From Petunia secreta (taxonomy: Eukaryota > Streptophyta > Magnoliopsida > Solanales > Solanaceae), in NCBI GenBank assembly GCA_029990175.1, contig JARKIP010000042.1, positions 2,418,001 through 2,482,000 of the forward strand: a stretch of 64,000 bases of DNA, read 5' to 3'. The position numbers and the translations under genes are program-made. This document shows positions 1 through 11,565 of the stretch, piece after piece (positions within the stretch are counted from its first letter, which is position 1; each line of letters begins with the position of its first letter). Below the pieces are notes generated by a model. It ran no database searches, was not told the origin of the DNA, and saw nothing but the letters and a program-made list of their open reading frames with translations.

Positions 1-766
1 AATCTCATCCAAAGTCAGGTCATTCGATTGAACTTCAATCGAAAACATGTCGATGTGATCCCTTGGGTCCGTAGTTCCATCGTACCTCAAACTTTCTGGC
101 AACTTGAAAGTTTTGGGAATAGGTAGTGGGGTTGCACTTGGTGGGAACGTACGCTTTGAGATCGATTTCTTAGCGACGCCGTCTGTAAACTTTGGAGCGC
201 CTGGCAGTTTCTCCATAAACGACTTTATCTCATTGAATTTCTTCTTTACTGTATCATTCATCAATATCTGCATCGTAGCCAACATCCTTACTTCTGTCGT
301 GACGGAGGTCAGAGCTCCCTTAGCCACGGCGGCCGTACCCGATCCGACCCCCGCTGCAAGTCCCCATGCTACGGCGCCTTGAGGAATCGAAGTCGGAATG
401 CTTGCGGGGTGTGATCGGGGAGGTGGGCGCTCTATTTCCGATAGAGCTAGACATAATTTCCAATTTCTTGTTTATCATTTCGAACTGTTCATCATATTTC
501 CTCAGATACTCCAACAACGCCATGTTGGTATCTACTGATTCGACCGCGGGTTCCCTACCGGGTCGACGTCCTTGAGGCGCGTTCAATCGTGAACCTGTAG
601 GAACGTCGTCGTGAGGCAGATCCTGCTCGTGATTGGTTGATTCATCGACCACTTCGACACCCTCCGGAGCATGAACCCCGTCATTAGGGTTAAGCTGTTG
701 CTGACCGTTCAAAGCGGCGGTAGCATCAACGTTATGTTCATCTGCCATTGCGAAACAAGAAGACAA
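1..766 (-). pseudogene. Ty3/gypsy gag, N-terminal part
   Basis: This is the 5' end of the gag gene of an LTR retrotransposon that continues past the left edge of the window. Translation from a start near 766 gives a low-complexity N-terminus rich in Asn, Glu and Pro, then a short helical stretch around NMALLEYLRKYDEQFEMINKKL. The frame then breaks: between about 385 and 415 the reading must shift by one base, after which another frame stays open to the edge with the Tat-type gag motif KLPESLRYDGTTDPRDHI. That motif heads the capsid region in plant Tat-lineage gag proteins. The primer site and 5' LTR lie directly upstream on this strand. The equivalent region of the element at 40126-57838 reads similarly (PIxP then a GTPTSIP-like stretch), so the two are probably related. 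The frameshift makes it non-functional as read. Confidence 0.75.
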
Positions 767-813
767 ACGTAAGTAGTATCAATGATCAAATCTCGGAACA
801 AATCGATTGCCTA

Positions 814-832
814 GACCCCACGGTGGGCGCCA
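814..832 (-). other. Primer binding site, tRNA-Lys type
   Basis: Read on the minus strand, TGGCGCCCACCGTGGGG starts three bases after the LTR end. It is complementary to the 3' end of plant tRNA-Lys(CUU), as I recall that tRNA (acceptor end GGTGGGCGCCA). The same site occurs at 57338-57358. Confidence 0.75.
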
Positions 833-835
833 AAT

Positions 836-2065
836 TGTATTTCCTAAAAACGTATTTCAGGTATAACAATTAAATTTGTATTTAGTTGAGTCTTAGGCGA
901 TCGTTTATATCTTAATTTGACCGGTTGATAAATAATTTACGTTGGCAAGTGATCGATTTACTGAATATTGAATCGAATATAATATGAGCAGCGAATTCGG
1001 CAAAACAGACAACAACAAGTTTCGATGGTATAGTGCAGCAAAATTAATTCGAGGACAAATACGATTGAGTAAATAAAAATGAACAATAGATTCACAGGCT
1101 TATAACGATATAAATAAACGATCACAAGCGATCGATTCCGTATGAGTTCAGGCAAGCGAATTACGAACGAAGTAAATAGCTAATGTTTTATTGAACACAA
1201 TTTAAGTATTAGATTTACGTGATATCCGATGAAAGACTAAATAAAATTCGACCAAGAATGTTGAGCTACAGTTAGATACGCAGGATAATATATATCAATC
1301 GATGACAAGTTTGGATAAACACGATAGAGCTACTACTATTTGATTAACAACAATCATATTAAATTGGCGTTACGATCAAGATGACGATGATCAATTAACG
1401 TGATCGGTGACGATGAGCAAATATGACAAACGATGAATTAACAATGGGATCGATGACAATGAGCGAGTATATCCAACAATTGAGATAGTATGCAAACAAC
1501 GAAACAAATAGTAATAAATTAATAAATAAAAGCAGTAAAGCTTATTGTATTATTCGATCGAAGGCTGGTGATTCGTTGAAAGAGATGAGTCCTCCTTCAG
1601 ACTTGAACCAATCAGTGATTTGTGTTTGATACAATAATTGTGACAACAATGGCAAATTTTCAATAACAATGATGAAGATATGATCACAGAATGAAAAGGG
1701 AGCGTTTTTGTTCAGAAGAACGTAAGTTACAAATGGGGAAATCGGGGCTTATTTATAGGTTGGTGAGATGTGGAGTCCCCAACCCTAGAAGGACTCTATT
1801 CTCCCATGCCTCTCCAGCAGTTACCCACGTCCAACAAATTCTGCTAAATTCGTTTCGATAAAAGCGGGATAAGATCAGACGTCGTTATCTACCAAAATAA
1901 TTGTCTTCGGAATATTCCGATCACGATCCAACTTAATCGATCACATCACTGATCGAAGCTGTTTCAATCCGACCTCATTTTGTAATGTCTGCGGAAACTG
2001 TTCTCACTTCGCCACGTAGTTAACCATGTGTCCTTTACGTGATCGGACAGAAACCGACAAATACA
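836..2065 (-). mobile_element. 5' LTR of left-edge gypsy element
   Basis: On the plus strand the segment begins TGTATTT and ends AAATACA, a perfect 7-bp terminal inverted repeat of the TG...CA type expected for an LTR. Its inner end is followed after three bases by the tRNA-Lys primer site and then gag, so this is the 5' LTR of a minus-strand element. At about 1230 bp it is much longer than the 500-bp LTR of the related element at 40126-57838. The second LTR and the target duplication lie outside the window, so the outer boundary rests on the inverted repeat alone. Confidence 0.65.
1751..1758 (-). promoter_or_regulatory. TATA box in LTR
   Basis: The minus strand reads CTATAAAT inside the LTR, a good TATA box. 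It would place the retrotransposon transcription start around 1715-1725, leaving roughly 900 bp of R-U5 before the primer site. Confidence 0.5.
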
Positions 2066-3731
2066 ATACTCCGACCGTTACATCCAGATGTGATGATCAG
2101 GCTTTAAAGAAGAGAATTATTAGGCGTGAAAAAGGGAATATAAAATCCCCTCCCTCCTATTTGTAAAGACATATCTCATCGCTACATAGCAATATACATG
2201 CTTTTACTTTGTTTAAATACTCTTTACCTCCCATTTGAAATTTCTCTCCCTATTCTTACTTGTTTGTCATAGTTATTTTTTAATTATTCGTCACCTTTTT
2301 ACTGTTCATTGTTTACCAAATGGTTAATAATTTTGGTATATAATTATATTATTTACAAATTTAATTTGTTAATTTAATAATAAATATATGTAGATAAACG
2401 AAAAAACTCCTCTGCATCTATCATGTGGTAAAAAATAAAGATTTTCACTTTCAATGAAGGTAGAAGTTCAATGCCCTTCTAAACAATCATGTTTCTGTCT
2501 TAAAATTATCGCTGGTTTAACTTACACCCGACCTGATAGATGACATAGTGGTTGTTACCATCTGAGAAGCCTGTGAGCTTCGAAAAACGCCTGACATACG
2601 ACTCTGCCTGATCCATGTTTCTTATTCTTTTATTATTTTCTCTTTATTTCTTGTTTACTTTTTATATAATGCCTGTTCTTCTTCAACTTCTATCCAGCTT
2701 TCTGAAATTTCTCTTTTTGAAATCAGCCATTTCTGTTCTGAATTTTCTTGGTCCCTTTCTTGTTTGTTCCTAGTCCATAAAAGCCTAAATCAACACTATT
2801 TTCCTGAATTCATTTAATTTTGTTGAGATCCCACATATAGTTGAAAATTTTGTTCAAAAATTATACCTAAAGTGATAGACAAGATTTTATAAATCAATGA
2901 CTAAAGATGATCACACAAAAATTAAAAGAAAGATAAAAAATTAACCTAGATTAAACTTGTTGGAGCAAATTCAGGAAACGGGGCAAAATGGCAGTCCTCC
3001 GCCTTAATTTTGTGTTGCCGTTATATACTATATATATTTCATTTAAATTGAAATCAAATATTATTTTTTTCAATTAAAAAAAAAAGCTGTGTATGTTACT
3101 TGGCACTTATTTTCAGCTTCCTTGGAGCATGAATACACGCATAGACAAATACTATTAAGTTCGGAGAGGTGGGGGAGGCATTTTTTTTTTTTTTTTTTTT
3201 TTTCAGAAATAGAATAGAATAAAGAATGAGATAGTCTATATCATGTATCGATCAGAGAATCACTCTATGAATAGGTCAATTCTCCGTGACCTCCTACCGT
3301 TCCAATGGGTAACGTAAACAAGCAATAGATTAAGTATAAAACTCAAACTAGCAAAAACGTGATAGTTTAGAGAGTGTTTAGATTATTATCTCTACTTTCT
3401 GTTATTCCAACTCAAGATTAATGCGCTGTTTATTTGCATGGTCAATTGTCATTATTTCTTTGCCAAAGTTTATGATTCTCTTTAGTTTTGCAGTCACCAT
3501 TAACACGCATGACCAGAGATGTTTACTGGCACTAATAAGTCAGTAGATCTCTATATCATATGTATTTCCAGAAGTGAAATAGACAAGCTTATCAGTTGAT
3601 AAATAAAAGCTAAATTTCCATACATTTTTTCGGAAAATCTTCAACGTGAAGTTGCTAATGACACTATCTGAAAATACAGCACCTAAGATAGCAGGAAAAA
3701 AGGATGTCCTAGAGTTGTGGTACAGCCAGTA
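2066..3731. other. Intergenic, 3' flank of SINAT gene
   Basis: I see no gene here. The stretch is AT-rich with a 23-base T homopolymer (3181-3203) and an AT-alternating patch near 3025-3080. A minus-strand AATAAA (3429-3434) lies about 300 bp beyond the SINAT stop codon and is a candidate polyadenylation signal. Confidence 0.5.
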
Positions 3732-6700
3732 TTAAGTACACATGTTCGGTATGCAGGCTCCCCCATCTGGATTCTGCTGTTCCTTCCATATTCTTCCCGT
3801 AACACGTAACTTAAGCTCTTTTCTATCGCCACCAGAGAAGAAAAGTGCCATGTTACGTTGTATAATAAGCCCATCATGGCTATCTCTAACTTTCCTGTGA
3901 CTATCTCTTATGCTCCGAGGGGTACCCTCCCAAATAAGTTTTCTTCCATTGCCCCCAACTTCAAGGCTGTAGCTGTAATTTCGAGCTCCTGTGTCATTTC
4001 CCATAAACCGAAGAAATGCAATATAAACAGGAGCCACTCCCAGCTGAAATGCTTCAAAATGGAGACAGAAGTACTGACCAAAACAATTGAAGACCTGAAA
4101 AGGAGGGTTTGAAATGGAGACATGAGAAAACCTTAAAATCCTGAAACATTGAAAAGAAAATTGATGCCAGTTTAAAGCAATTCGCTTTAGAGTACTTTGG
4201 CTTAATTAAAACAAGAGGAGAAAAACTAGCTAGCTCAACGCATGAGGGAATATTCCCGGAAACCTTTTGTACCAGAAGGAACATGTGAGATCCTCATTAG
4301 AATCCTCCCCTGAGCACAAATTTCAGGTGAAACATTGAGGTATTTGGACCAAGGACTAACAAAGAAGTGTAGCAGTGACTATTACTTCCAAACTGGAAAA
4401 ACCAAATTACACATATCAAGAAAATCATGTTTTCCATGATTTCCATAGAACTCTGCGTCCACACAGTGTGTGGTATGATGTAAACCTACTTGGTATGCAC
4501 ATAGAAAACGCTCTTTATGACTTGTGCTCTCAAACCATTTTCCTTCAGTTAGTGGAAAATGTTTATTCAAGCATTTTTGGCAATCTAAGATGAAAAAATT
4601 TCATCATTAAAAAAATTTGTCAAATCAAAGAGAGTCATCATTACGTAACAAATGGTAGATCACTAGCATAACTAAAGGAAAAAGTTCAAAGCACCCTCCA
4701 AATGTTGAGCCGTAATGCAATATCAGATACTCAGTTTTGAAGAACATAATAGATCAGATCATACACCAGATAAAAGTACGCTTTATTTAAACATAATGAC
4801 TATCCAACTTACCGTTAACATCCACGTCGCATTTTCCACTTCTCGAGGATTAGATTTGACATACCGATGGTTAAAGGTGCACCCTGAATGCATGTCTACC
4901 TTGTGATCATCCCTCAAATGAGCAACCAAGTAAGGAATATCACCAACAATCGAGCACTCTGACCCAGCATATGGGCAGTTGTATGGTCTAAAATTACAAT
5001 CTACCTCGTGCTTCAGCTTACTATAATAAGGAATTATCGCAGGGCACCCAAGAGGGCCATATTTGCAAGGGAGCTCAAGTGATTCAGCCACCTTTTCCAG
5101 TGCTAAACATCTGATATCACCAAGCTCTTGTCTACATGTGGGACATCGATTGTGTACCCTTGCTTTACACGTTGAACAGATGGTGTGCCCATTGTGACAC
5201 TGCAACAATAACATGGAATAATGGCACATTAGTATTTTGACCAAAAAGTGATTTGAGAAGGAAATTGCTTAAATACAGAGTTTCCAGTTACGGATAATCA
5301 AGTTCATCTTAGCCAACCTAATTGAGTATCTGTATTGTGATTGGTTACGTAAAATTTTGATAGAGCAGCATACAGTAGCATTCAGAGTAAAATGTTTCCT
5401 TCAAGTAGAGAAAAGGAATCGTGGAGGGACCATTAGTTACTGCAGGTCCAGAATGCCTCCTAGTATCAGTATGTAAAGAAGCGAGAATATTTTGATATTT
5501 ATCTTCTTAAAATAGGATGCATAATCTATAGGGGTATCACAAAAACTGGATAACATTGCCCAAGACAGACTGCTCAAGCAGAAGAATAACAATTCCCAAA
5601 TCATAGGAGTATTAAATAGCAGCTCGATTGGTCATGCTTCTATAAAGAAAACTTTTGAAAATTAAAGAAGCCATTGAACTGCTTTTTAGTTTTCTTGGGA
5701 CAAATGTTCCTCAGACAAACAGAAGTATCGCAATCTTTATTCTTATGATGTATTTCCTATTTGTTTTTTTATTTCTTGATAAGTATATTCTCTATCTGTT
5801 ATATCAGCAGGGAAGCAAACATGAAAATCCAAAGACAGATTTACATATTTTCATCTCCACAAAAAGATTCTTACAATTACACAACAGGAGCCGGAGATCT
5901 TACTACTATTTATCTATAATTAACAAACTCCATCTGAAAGCATATTTCCTTCCAATACATTACTACTATTTTTAATTTCTTTAAGTTGCTTCATATACAA
6001 ATAAATAACAACATAGAAAACAAACAGCCCTGCTTAATCCATTAACTAAACGAACTGGTATACAACCTGAAAGTAGAGATATTAATCAAGATGAATGACA
6101 ATATTATTACAGAAACCATCATTCAAGAACATCCTTTATGCCCTAACGCCATCAACCACAAGTCCACAACTGACATGAACAACTGAAAAACGTTCATTCC
6201 ATATAAAAACCTATCTTTTAACTAATATCATTCCTAATGTTATCACCGTGTTTATGTAAGCCAGTTACAACCAAAGCACAAAGGACATTAAACACAAGCA
6301 CTGTAGGAAAGCAGAGCACCTGCAACCCAAAGGGATTTCATAAGGAACACAAAGGAGCTGTTTGAAAATTTAACTATTCATTCTCATTATTAAGAGAGCA
6401 TGATTCAAGCACAACATAGGTAATAGAAATGCAGATCTTTGTTAGAGATGTTTAGACACCACTGTGGATATCTTTGACTTTCAAAATTACACTACGAATT
6501 TATAATACTACATTGTTTGCTACTGGCCTAATTAACAAAAGCAGGTGTTTATTATTCAATTAAAAAAAAGGTGTTTTCAGAGCTTTGAGATTAATTGGAA
6601 AGTCAACATATCCAAGTAGAAGTAAAGTAACTTGGCTTAGCTTCTTTCAGTGGGTGTCATCAATCTCTTGCTTTTCTTTTTTCTCTTGGTTCCTGGTTGG

Positions 6701-8837
6701 TTGAAAAGAAACGAAAGTTTTAATCTCTATATTCGTTTAGTTTTTATGTTTAAGCTTTTTACATCTATCATCAATAGAAGCAGATACCTAAGGGTTATTT
6801 ATAAGGCACTTCAAGATCACAAATAGATCAATTTAAAGAGAAGGATAATGTACTACACCAAATATGTAATGAACAAGTATAGTGTAATGTATGTGCAACG
6901 TGTCAAAATTTTTATTACCAGCTATAAGGTGGTCTCTGTAATTGAATTCAAAACAAGATAGGACTTTGCCATAATCTTTAGACTACAGGAGAGGTGTACA
7001 TTCATTAAGTGAGAAGGGGAGCTACAATTATCTTAATGAAAACAGGCTTTGATTGTAAAAATTCTTCATGCTTTTATAAATGCTCACCATACTGCTTTGG
7101 TACATTTGGACACCAATAAGCTTCAGACTGCTGTTAATTGGGATTCCGGAGACCTCTTCAGCATACACTGTGTTCATTTTAAATACAGGGTGCTAACTGC
7201 TATTAGGATTCAGTTCTGTCCGTGCCGACACCAACATTAAAGAACAAGAAAACCAAGACAATAATCACTACTTTCACAGTTCCAACTATTAATTAACCGC
7301 AAAATGACTTCTACTTAATGTTTCAGCCTTGAGCCTATACTTTCCTCCGAGCTGACACTTATACACAGGACTGGCTGGTATTCCGCAGTATAACTTCTTC
7401 ATGAACGAAACTAAAGTTTCGTTTCAATACCCAAAGATGAACTCAAGGTGCCCATTTGCCACTGAAGTTGATCTAACCTAGTAGGAATAAAAAATACATG
7501 GGAACAGCTGTCTAGAAAATTCAGAAAAGAGACCCACATGGAAGAAGTAAAGGAAGAAGAATAACTTTCTTTTTTTGATTGGTCACAAAAACAAGATTTA
7601 CTCATTTACTCATCCAAGTGAAGGAAGTCCCCGACGTGATAGTTGAATATAGGAGAAATATCCATAGATCCAGGTTCCAATCCTACTCTAACACTTACTA
7701 TGAGCCATACCCAGCAATGTGCCTATGGACAGTAGTAGCTCAGAAGTGCATGCTAACTGGGGAAGATACCTACCACCATTACCAAATATAATTAAACATA
7801 GAATCCGTTAGAAGCCCAACCAACAACGATACTAATATATCAGAGGTCTTAAAAACAAGAAAACTAATTCAGCAGTACAACTCAGACTAACTCAGAAGCC
7901 AAAAGTTGACGACTATCCAAGATACCTCTCTTATCCAATTTTACCATATAAAAATTCCGGCTAATCCATAATCCACCTAATTGGTCAAGATTTCCAAACA
8001 ACAAACAACACATCCAGTGCGATCCCACAAGTGGGATCTGGGGAGGTTGGACTGTACGCAGACCTTACCTATGGAAAACAAATTCGTGGAACATGTAACG
8101 CATCAAGCCCCAAAAATCTGGAAAGTTAAACACCCAAATTCTCTAACTACCTCCCTTAGTTCGTACCACCCGGCGTCCAAGACCTACTTCGAGACTTGAC
8201 GAAAACGCTTTGGCACCAAAAAGTCCCATATTGAGGGTAAAGTGATCCCAAGGCGACTGCATTCCAAGGCTCGGAATTAACTAATGGGAAATTTGGGAAG
8301 AAATTTTTTTGAAAACTAACAGAAATAGTCGCCCTAGCCACAAACATACATTATACATTTATTATACACATATTATACATGGTATAAACGAAATAGCTAA
8401 CTTTTGTTTAAGCAGCCTTGCGAGTAACCCCATTTTGTCTATACATATCATCAAAGAAAATTGGTGAATTTATACACCAATCAAAATACAGAACAAACAA
8501 AACAACCAAAACAAATTGAATCTTGCATCAATAAACTCACTAACAAGAAACAAAAGAATTTCAAAACAGTACAATAGGACAGCTAGGTACACAAAGTATC
8601 CCACATAACAGTACAATGGAACTAAAGAAAGCTTGTTAATTAATCAAGAATATAAAAGAAACAAACCTGATGGATAGGAGGATACATAGAATTAGTACAA
8701 ACAGGACATTCAAGAAGTTCATGGACAAAATTCTTGTTTTTGTTATTGTGGGGTGTTGTCTTTGAAGAAGAAAAGTAAGAAATTTCATCGTGTAAACTAT
8801 CTAAAGATGATATACATTCAATGCTTTCTGATTCCAT
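3732..8837 (-). CDS. SINA/SINAT RING-type E3 ubiquitin ligase, three exons
   Basis: The product is a seven-in-absentia-type RING E3 ligase, which transfers ubiquitin from an E2 to target proteins and acts as a dimer. Exons: 8667-8837, 4813-5199 and 3732-4094, all with GT...AG borders and all ending on codon boundaries, giving 306 residues, the usual length for plant SINATs. Exon 1 codes the start (MESESIECISS) and half of the RING (C44, C47). Exon 2 opens with CHNGH and supplies C58, H62, C65, C68, C76 and C79, then the SINA-type zinc finger (CKYGPLGC ... H ... C ... HLRDDH) and the conserved FNHRYVKSNPREVENATWML block. Exon 3 is the TRAF-like substrate and dimer domain (FGQYFCLHFEAFQLG, SYSLEVGGNGRKLIWEGTPRS, NMALFFSGGDRKELKLRVTG). 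No frameshift or stop was seen, so it is probably functional. It resembles the SINAT5 subgroup, but I cannot name the exact orthologue. A Tat retrotransposon lies just behind its promoter. Confidence 0.93.
5200..8666 (-). other. Intron 1 of SINAT gene
   Basis: This 3.5-kb intron splits the RING finger after residue Q57. The donor is CAG|GTTTGT (8665-8666) and the acceptor TTGCAG (5200-5201) on the minus strand. It is AT-rich and has no gene of its own. Around 7997-8080 it contains a GC-richer block (GATCCCACAAGTGGGATCTGGGGAGG then GTACGCAGACCTTACC, in part) that resembles a tRNA-derived SINE fragment common in Solanaceae; this part is from memory and weak. Nothing else is recognisable. Confidence 0.7.
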
Positions 8838-9064
8838 TCATTCAAAAATGAAAACAAAATCAATTCTTGACTTAATAACCAAAGCAAGAATGGAATTTTC
8901 CTTATTGAATACTCTTATGTATGATGTAAATTTTAGGGAAGTTACTGATGAGCTTTATGTGTAAAATGGGGGTTTTGTATCGAACTATCGTTTGATTTGA
9001 AAATATTGGAGAGAAACGTAGGGAAGAGAGATGGAGGACTTGAGAGCTTCGCCTTTGTCGTGTC

Positions 9065-9071
9065 ATTTATA
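9065..9071 (-). promoter_or_regulatory. Candidate TATA box of SINAT gene
   Basis: The minus strand reads AAATATAAATGACA, with TATAAAT at 9065-9071, about 230 bp before the start codon at 8837. This leaves a plausible 200-nt leader. The 5' LTR of the Tat element begins at 9169, so the space behind this TATA box is only about 100 bp. Confidence 0.45.
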
Positions 9072-9168
9072 TTTTAGGTAGAATTGGTAAGACTTATGAT
9101 TTTTTATTTTAATTTTCATTCATTGTCCGGTGCCAGTATTGAGCAGCGGTCTAGCATTCTTACACTTT

Positions 9169-9729
9169 TGTATTGGGTGAAAAGTCATCAAAGTCTTGAG
9201 CAAGACCTCAGAAAATCAAACGAAGATTGCACCACGAGACAAGCTTCCGAGGGAAAGAAAGCGTGGACGCTCGTCCCGGAAATCGCCTTATGAAACCAGG
9301 GGAAGCAAGCTCGGAGCAATGAGCTCGGGAAAATCCACTACAACCTCGAGCAGATGGCACACCTCGGGAGATGAGGGCCAACCTTCGTAACTGCCGACCG
9401 TTGCTTCGACATTTAATAGGATAGATTATGGGTCAAATACAATTATGTACAGAATAATGGTCATAAAGGCACCATTAAGACGTTTTACAACGTCATTCTT
9501 CCTCCTGATTATAAAAAGGGCTCATTTGTAAACAACAGGACACAATCAATAAAATACAGAATCGTACTTTTATTTGTTGCCTCGTTATCTTATTTCCTGC
9601 CTCGTTACTTTTTCAAGTTTTCATTTAATCCGAACCCGATTTAGTTCAAACTTCACTTCGATACAAGCAAATTACCAGTTAAACCCAATACAAATTCGAT
9701 TTGTTGTCCTATTCCGATTTAGACCAACA
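9169..9729 (+). mobile_element. 5' LTR of plus-strand Tat element
   Basis: The LTR starts TGTATTGGGTGAAAAGTC and ends GACCAACA. It matches 17118-17679 along its full length with scattered differences, mostly transitions. It contains a TATA-like run (ATTATAAAAAGGGC, near 9508-9521), which would be the element promoter. Confidence 0.88.
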
Positions 9730-9734
9730 CAAAT

Positions 9735-9752
9735 TGGCACCGTCTGTGAGGA
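9735..9752 (+). other. Primer-site-like sequence, tRNA not assigned
   Basis: TGGCACCGTCTGTGAGG starts five bases after the LTR end, where the primer site belongs. It begins with the TGG that pairs with a tRNA CCA end, but I could not match the rest to a specific tRNA with confidence. It is clearly different from the tRNA-Lys site of the other Tat element. Confidence 0.5.
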
Positions 9753-9802
9753 ACTGTTAATAACGCTTGTTCCGAAGACGAAATTTTTCGGATTAGTATA
9801 AA

Positions 9803-10345
9803 ATGTCGATAGCCTTGGCATGTCGAAAATCTGTAAACGTCATTACGGGCGGTGTGGAGATAAGCGATAACAATTTCTCTTCATCAAGGAAGCTTGCGAA
9901 ACTCTCAACTGATGTGGAGAAAAGAACTTGAGTAGAAAGGGTCGGTGAGGAAATTATTTTCGAGGAGGGAGACCGCCACGAGGCAATGACCCCTCATCAT
10001 GAAGCTTCGGTTATCACTTTAAGGGTCAACGACTCAGATGTAAGACGAGTCTTAGTAGCCCTCGGAGTTCCGAAAATATAATCAGCCTCAAAGCCGTTAA
10101 ACAAATGAGGTTGAAGGACCTTGTCGTCCCGAAAGTAACCACCTTGGCAGGGTTCGATAGCTCTGTGGAAAGAACTCTAGAGAAGATCACCCTCGTAACC
10201 ACCACCGGAGGAGTTGACAAAGAAACAACTTTCCAAGTAATGAACGAGGACATAACATACAATATTATCCTCGGAAGGCCTTGGATCCATGAAATGGAAG
10301 CTGCCGTCAACCTTTCACCAAGTCATTAAGTTTCCCACCCCATGG
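9803..10345 (+). pseudogene. Tat retropepsin (aspartic protease) remnant
   Basis: The region starts with a Tat-type lead-in (VNVITGGVEISDNNFSSSRK), then EEGDRHEAMTPHHEASVITLRVND, and finishes with FQVMNEDITYNIILGRPWIHEME, the conserved ILGRPW end of plant retropepsins. A frameshift falls near 10050. There the expected DPGSS catalytic motif reads SPRSS, so the catalytic Asp is gone. A further stop lies near 9929. There is no gag ahead of it, so the usual gag-protease fusion has been lost. Confidence 0.75.
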
Positions 10346-10529
10346 GGAATTCGCGCAATCCGAAGTGATTAGTCAACGGCTCGGAAATGCTATACAGTTG
10401 TTGCGCAGATAGGAACACGCGATCACGCTTGGTCGGGAAGAACTCGCCCCAAGGAGCAACCTCCCCAAAGAAGGAAGAAAGGAGTCTAACTTTCATCCAA
10501 GAACCTTGAAAGCAAAAAGTCGAGGACTC

Positions 10530-11480
10530 AACGATTGAAGAACTAGAACCACATGTATTATCAGAAAAATTCTCAGAAAGGAAAATATTTGTCGGCTCGG
10601 AGTTGGACGCCGAGTTAAAGGAAGCACTCGTCAAATTATTGAAAGCCAACAAAGATTGCTTTGCATTGTCCCATGCAGACATGGTAGGGATCGATCCCGA
10701 GATCATGACGCACAAGCTGAATGTAGACCCCAACTATCGTCAGTGAAACAAAAAAAATGGCCCCACGCCGGAGAAAAGAAAAAGGCGATTGAAGACGAAA
10801 CCAAGAAGTTACTCGACAACGGATTCATAAGAGAAGTCAAGTACCCAGCTTGGCTTGCCAATATAGTAGTGGTGCCCAAGAAGAACGGCAAGTGGAGAAT
10901 GTGCATAGATTACACCGACTTAAACAAAGCTTGTCCTAAAGACTCTTACCCTTTGCCACAAATAAATAGGTTAATAGACTCCAAGGATGGGCACAAATTT
11001 TTAACCTTTCTAGATGCGTCCTCGGGGTACAGTCAGATCTTAATGGACCCAAGCGACGAGGAGAAAACTTCTTTCATCACGGATGAAGGGGCTTATTTCT
11101 ACAAGGTGATGCCATTCAGCTCAAGAACGCCGGGGCAACCTATCAAAGGTTGGTGTGTCAGATGTTCAATAATTGCATCAGCAAAACAATGGAAGCTTAT
11201 ATCGACGATATGTTGGTAAAGTCAGCCCGACTAGAAGATCATCTGAAACAACTAAAGGATGCCTTCGCAATTTTGAGACAGTATTGCATGAAGCTTAACC
11301 CTGAAAAATGCGCTTTTGGAGTCAGCTCGGGCAAATTCTGAGGATTCATTGTCTCGGAAAGAGGCGTTGAAGCAAACCTTGACAAGATCAAAGCCATACA
11401 AGAAATTCCCGAAGAATTATCGAGTCCAAAGGAGGTACAACGTTTAACTGGTCGATTAGCCGCCTGAGTCGATTCATTTT
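10530..11480 (+). pseudogene. Tat reverse transcriptase remnant
   Basis: This is the RNA-dependent DNA polymerase domain. Motifs in order are NKDCFALSHADMVGID, VVVPKKNGKWRMCIDYTDLNKACPKD (in part), FLDASSGYSQI and AYIDDML, the last being the catalytic box with both Asp residues kept. A stop at about 10744 follows DPNYRQ, a frameshift near 11110 breaks the GLKNAGATYQRL block, and a TGA at 11339-11341 interrupts GKF-GFIVSERG. A further stop lies near 11466. Confidence 0.85.
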
Positions 11481-11565
11481 GAGGTCATCCGAGTGGTGCC
11501 ACAAGTTTTTTTCTGTCTTGAAGAAGAATACATCCTTCGAATAGAAAACCGAGTGCAGGGAAGCC

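Noticed and set aside
3181..3203. Poly(T) tract as a LINE or SINE tail
   Set aside because: No retroposon body or target duplication is visible beside it.
5655..5975. 106-residue plus ORF rich in hydrophobic residues
   Set aside because: It lies in the SINAT intron, is AT-rich with Phe/Tyr/Leu codons and has no family features. It looks like chance.
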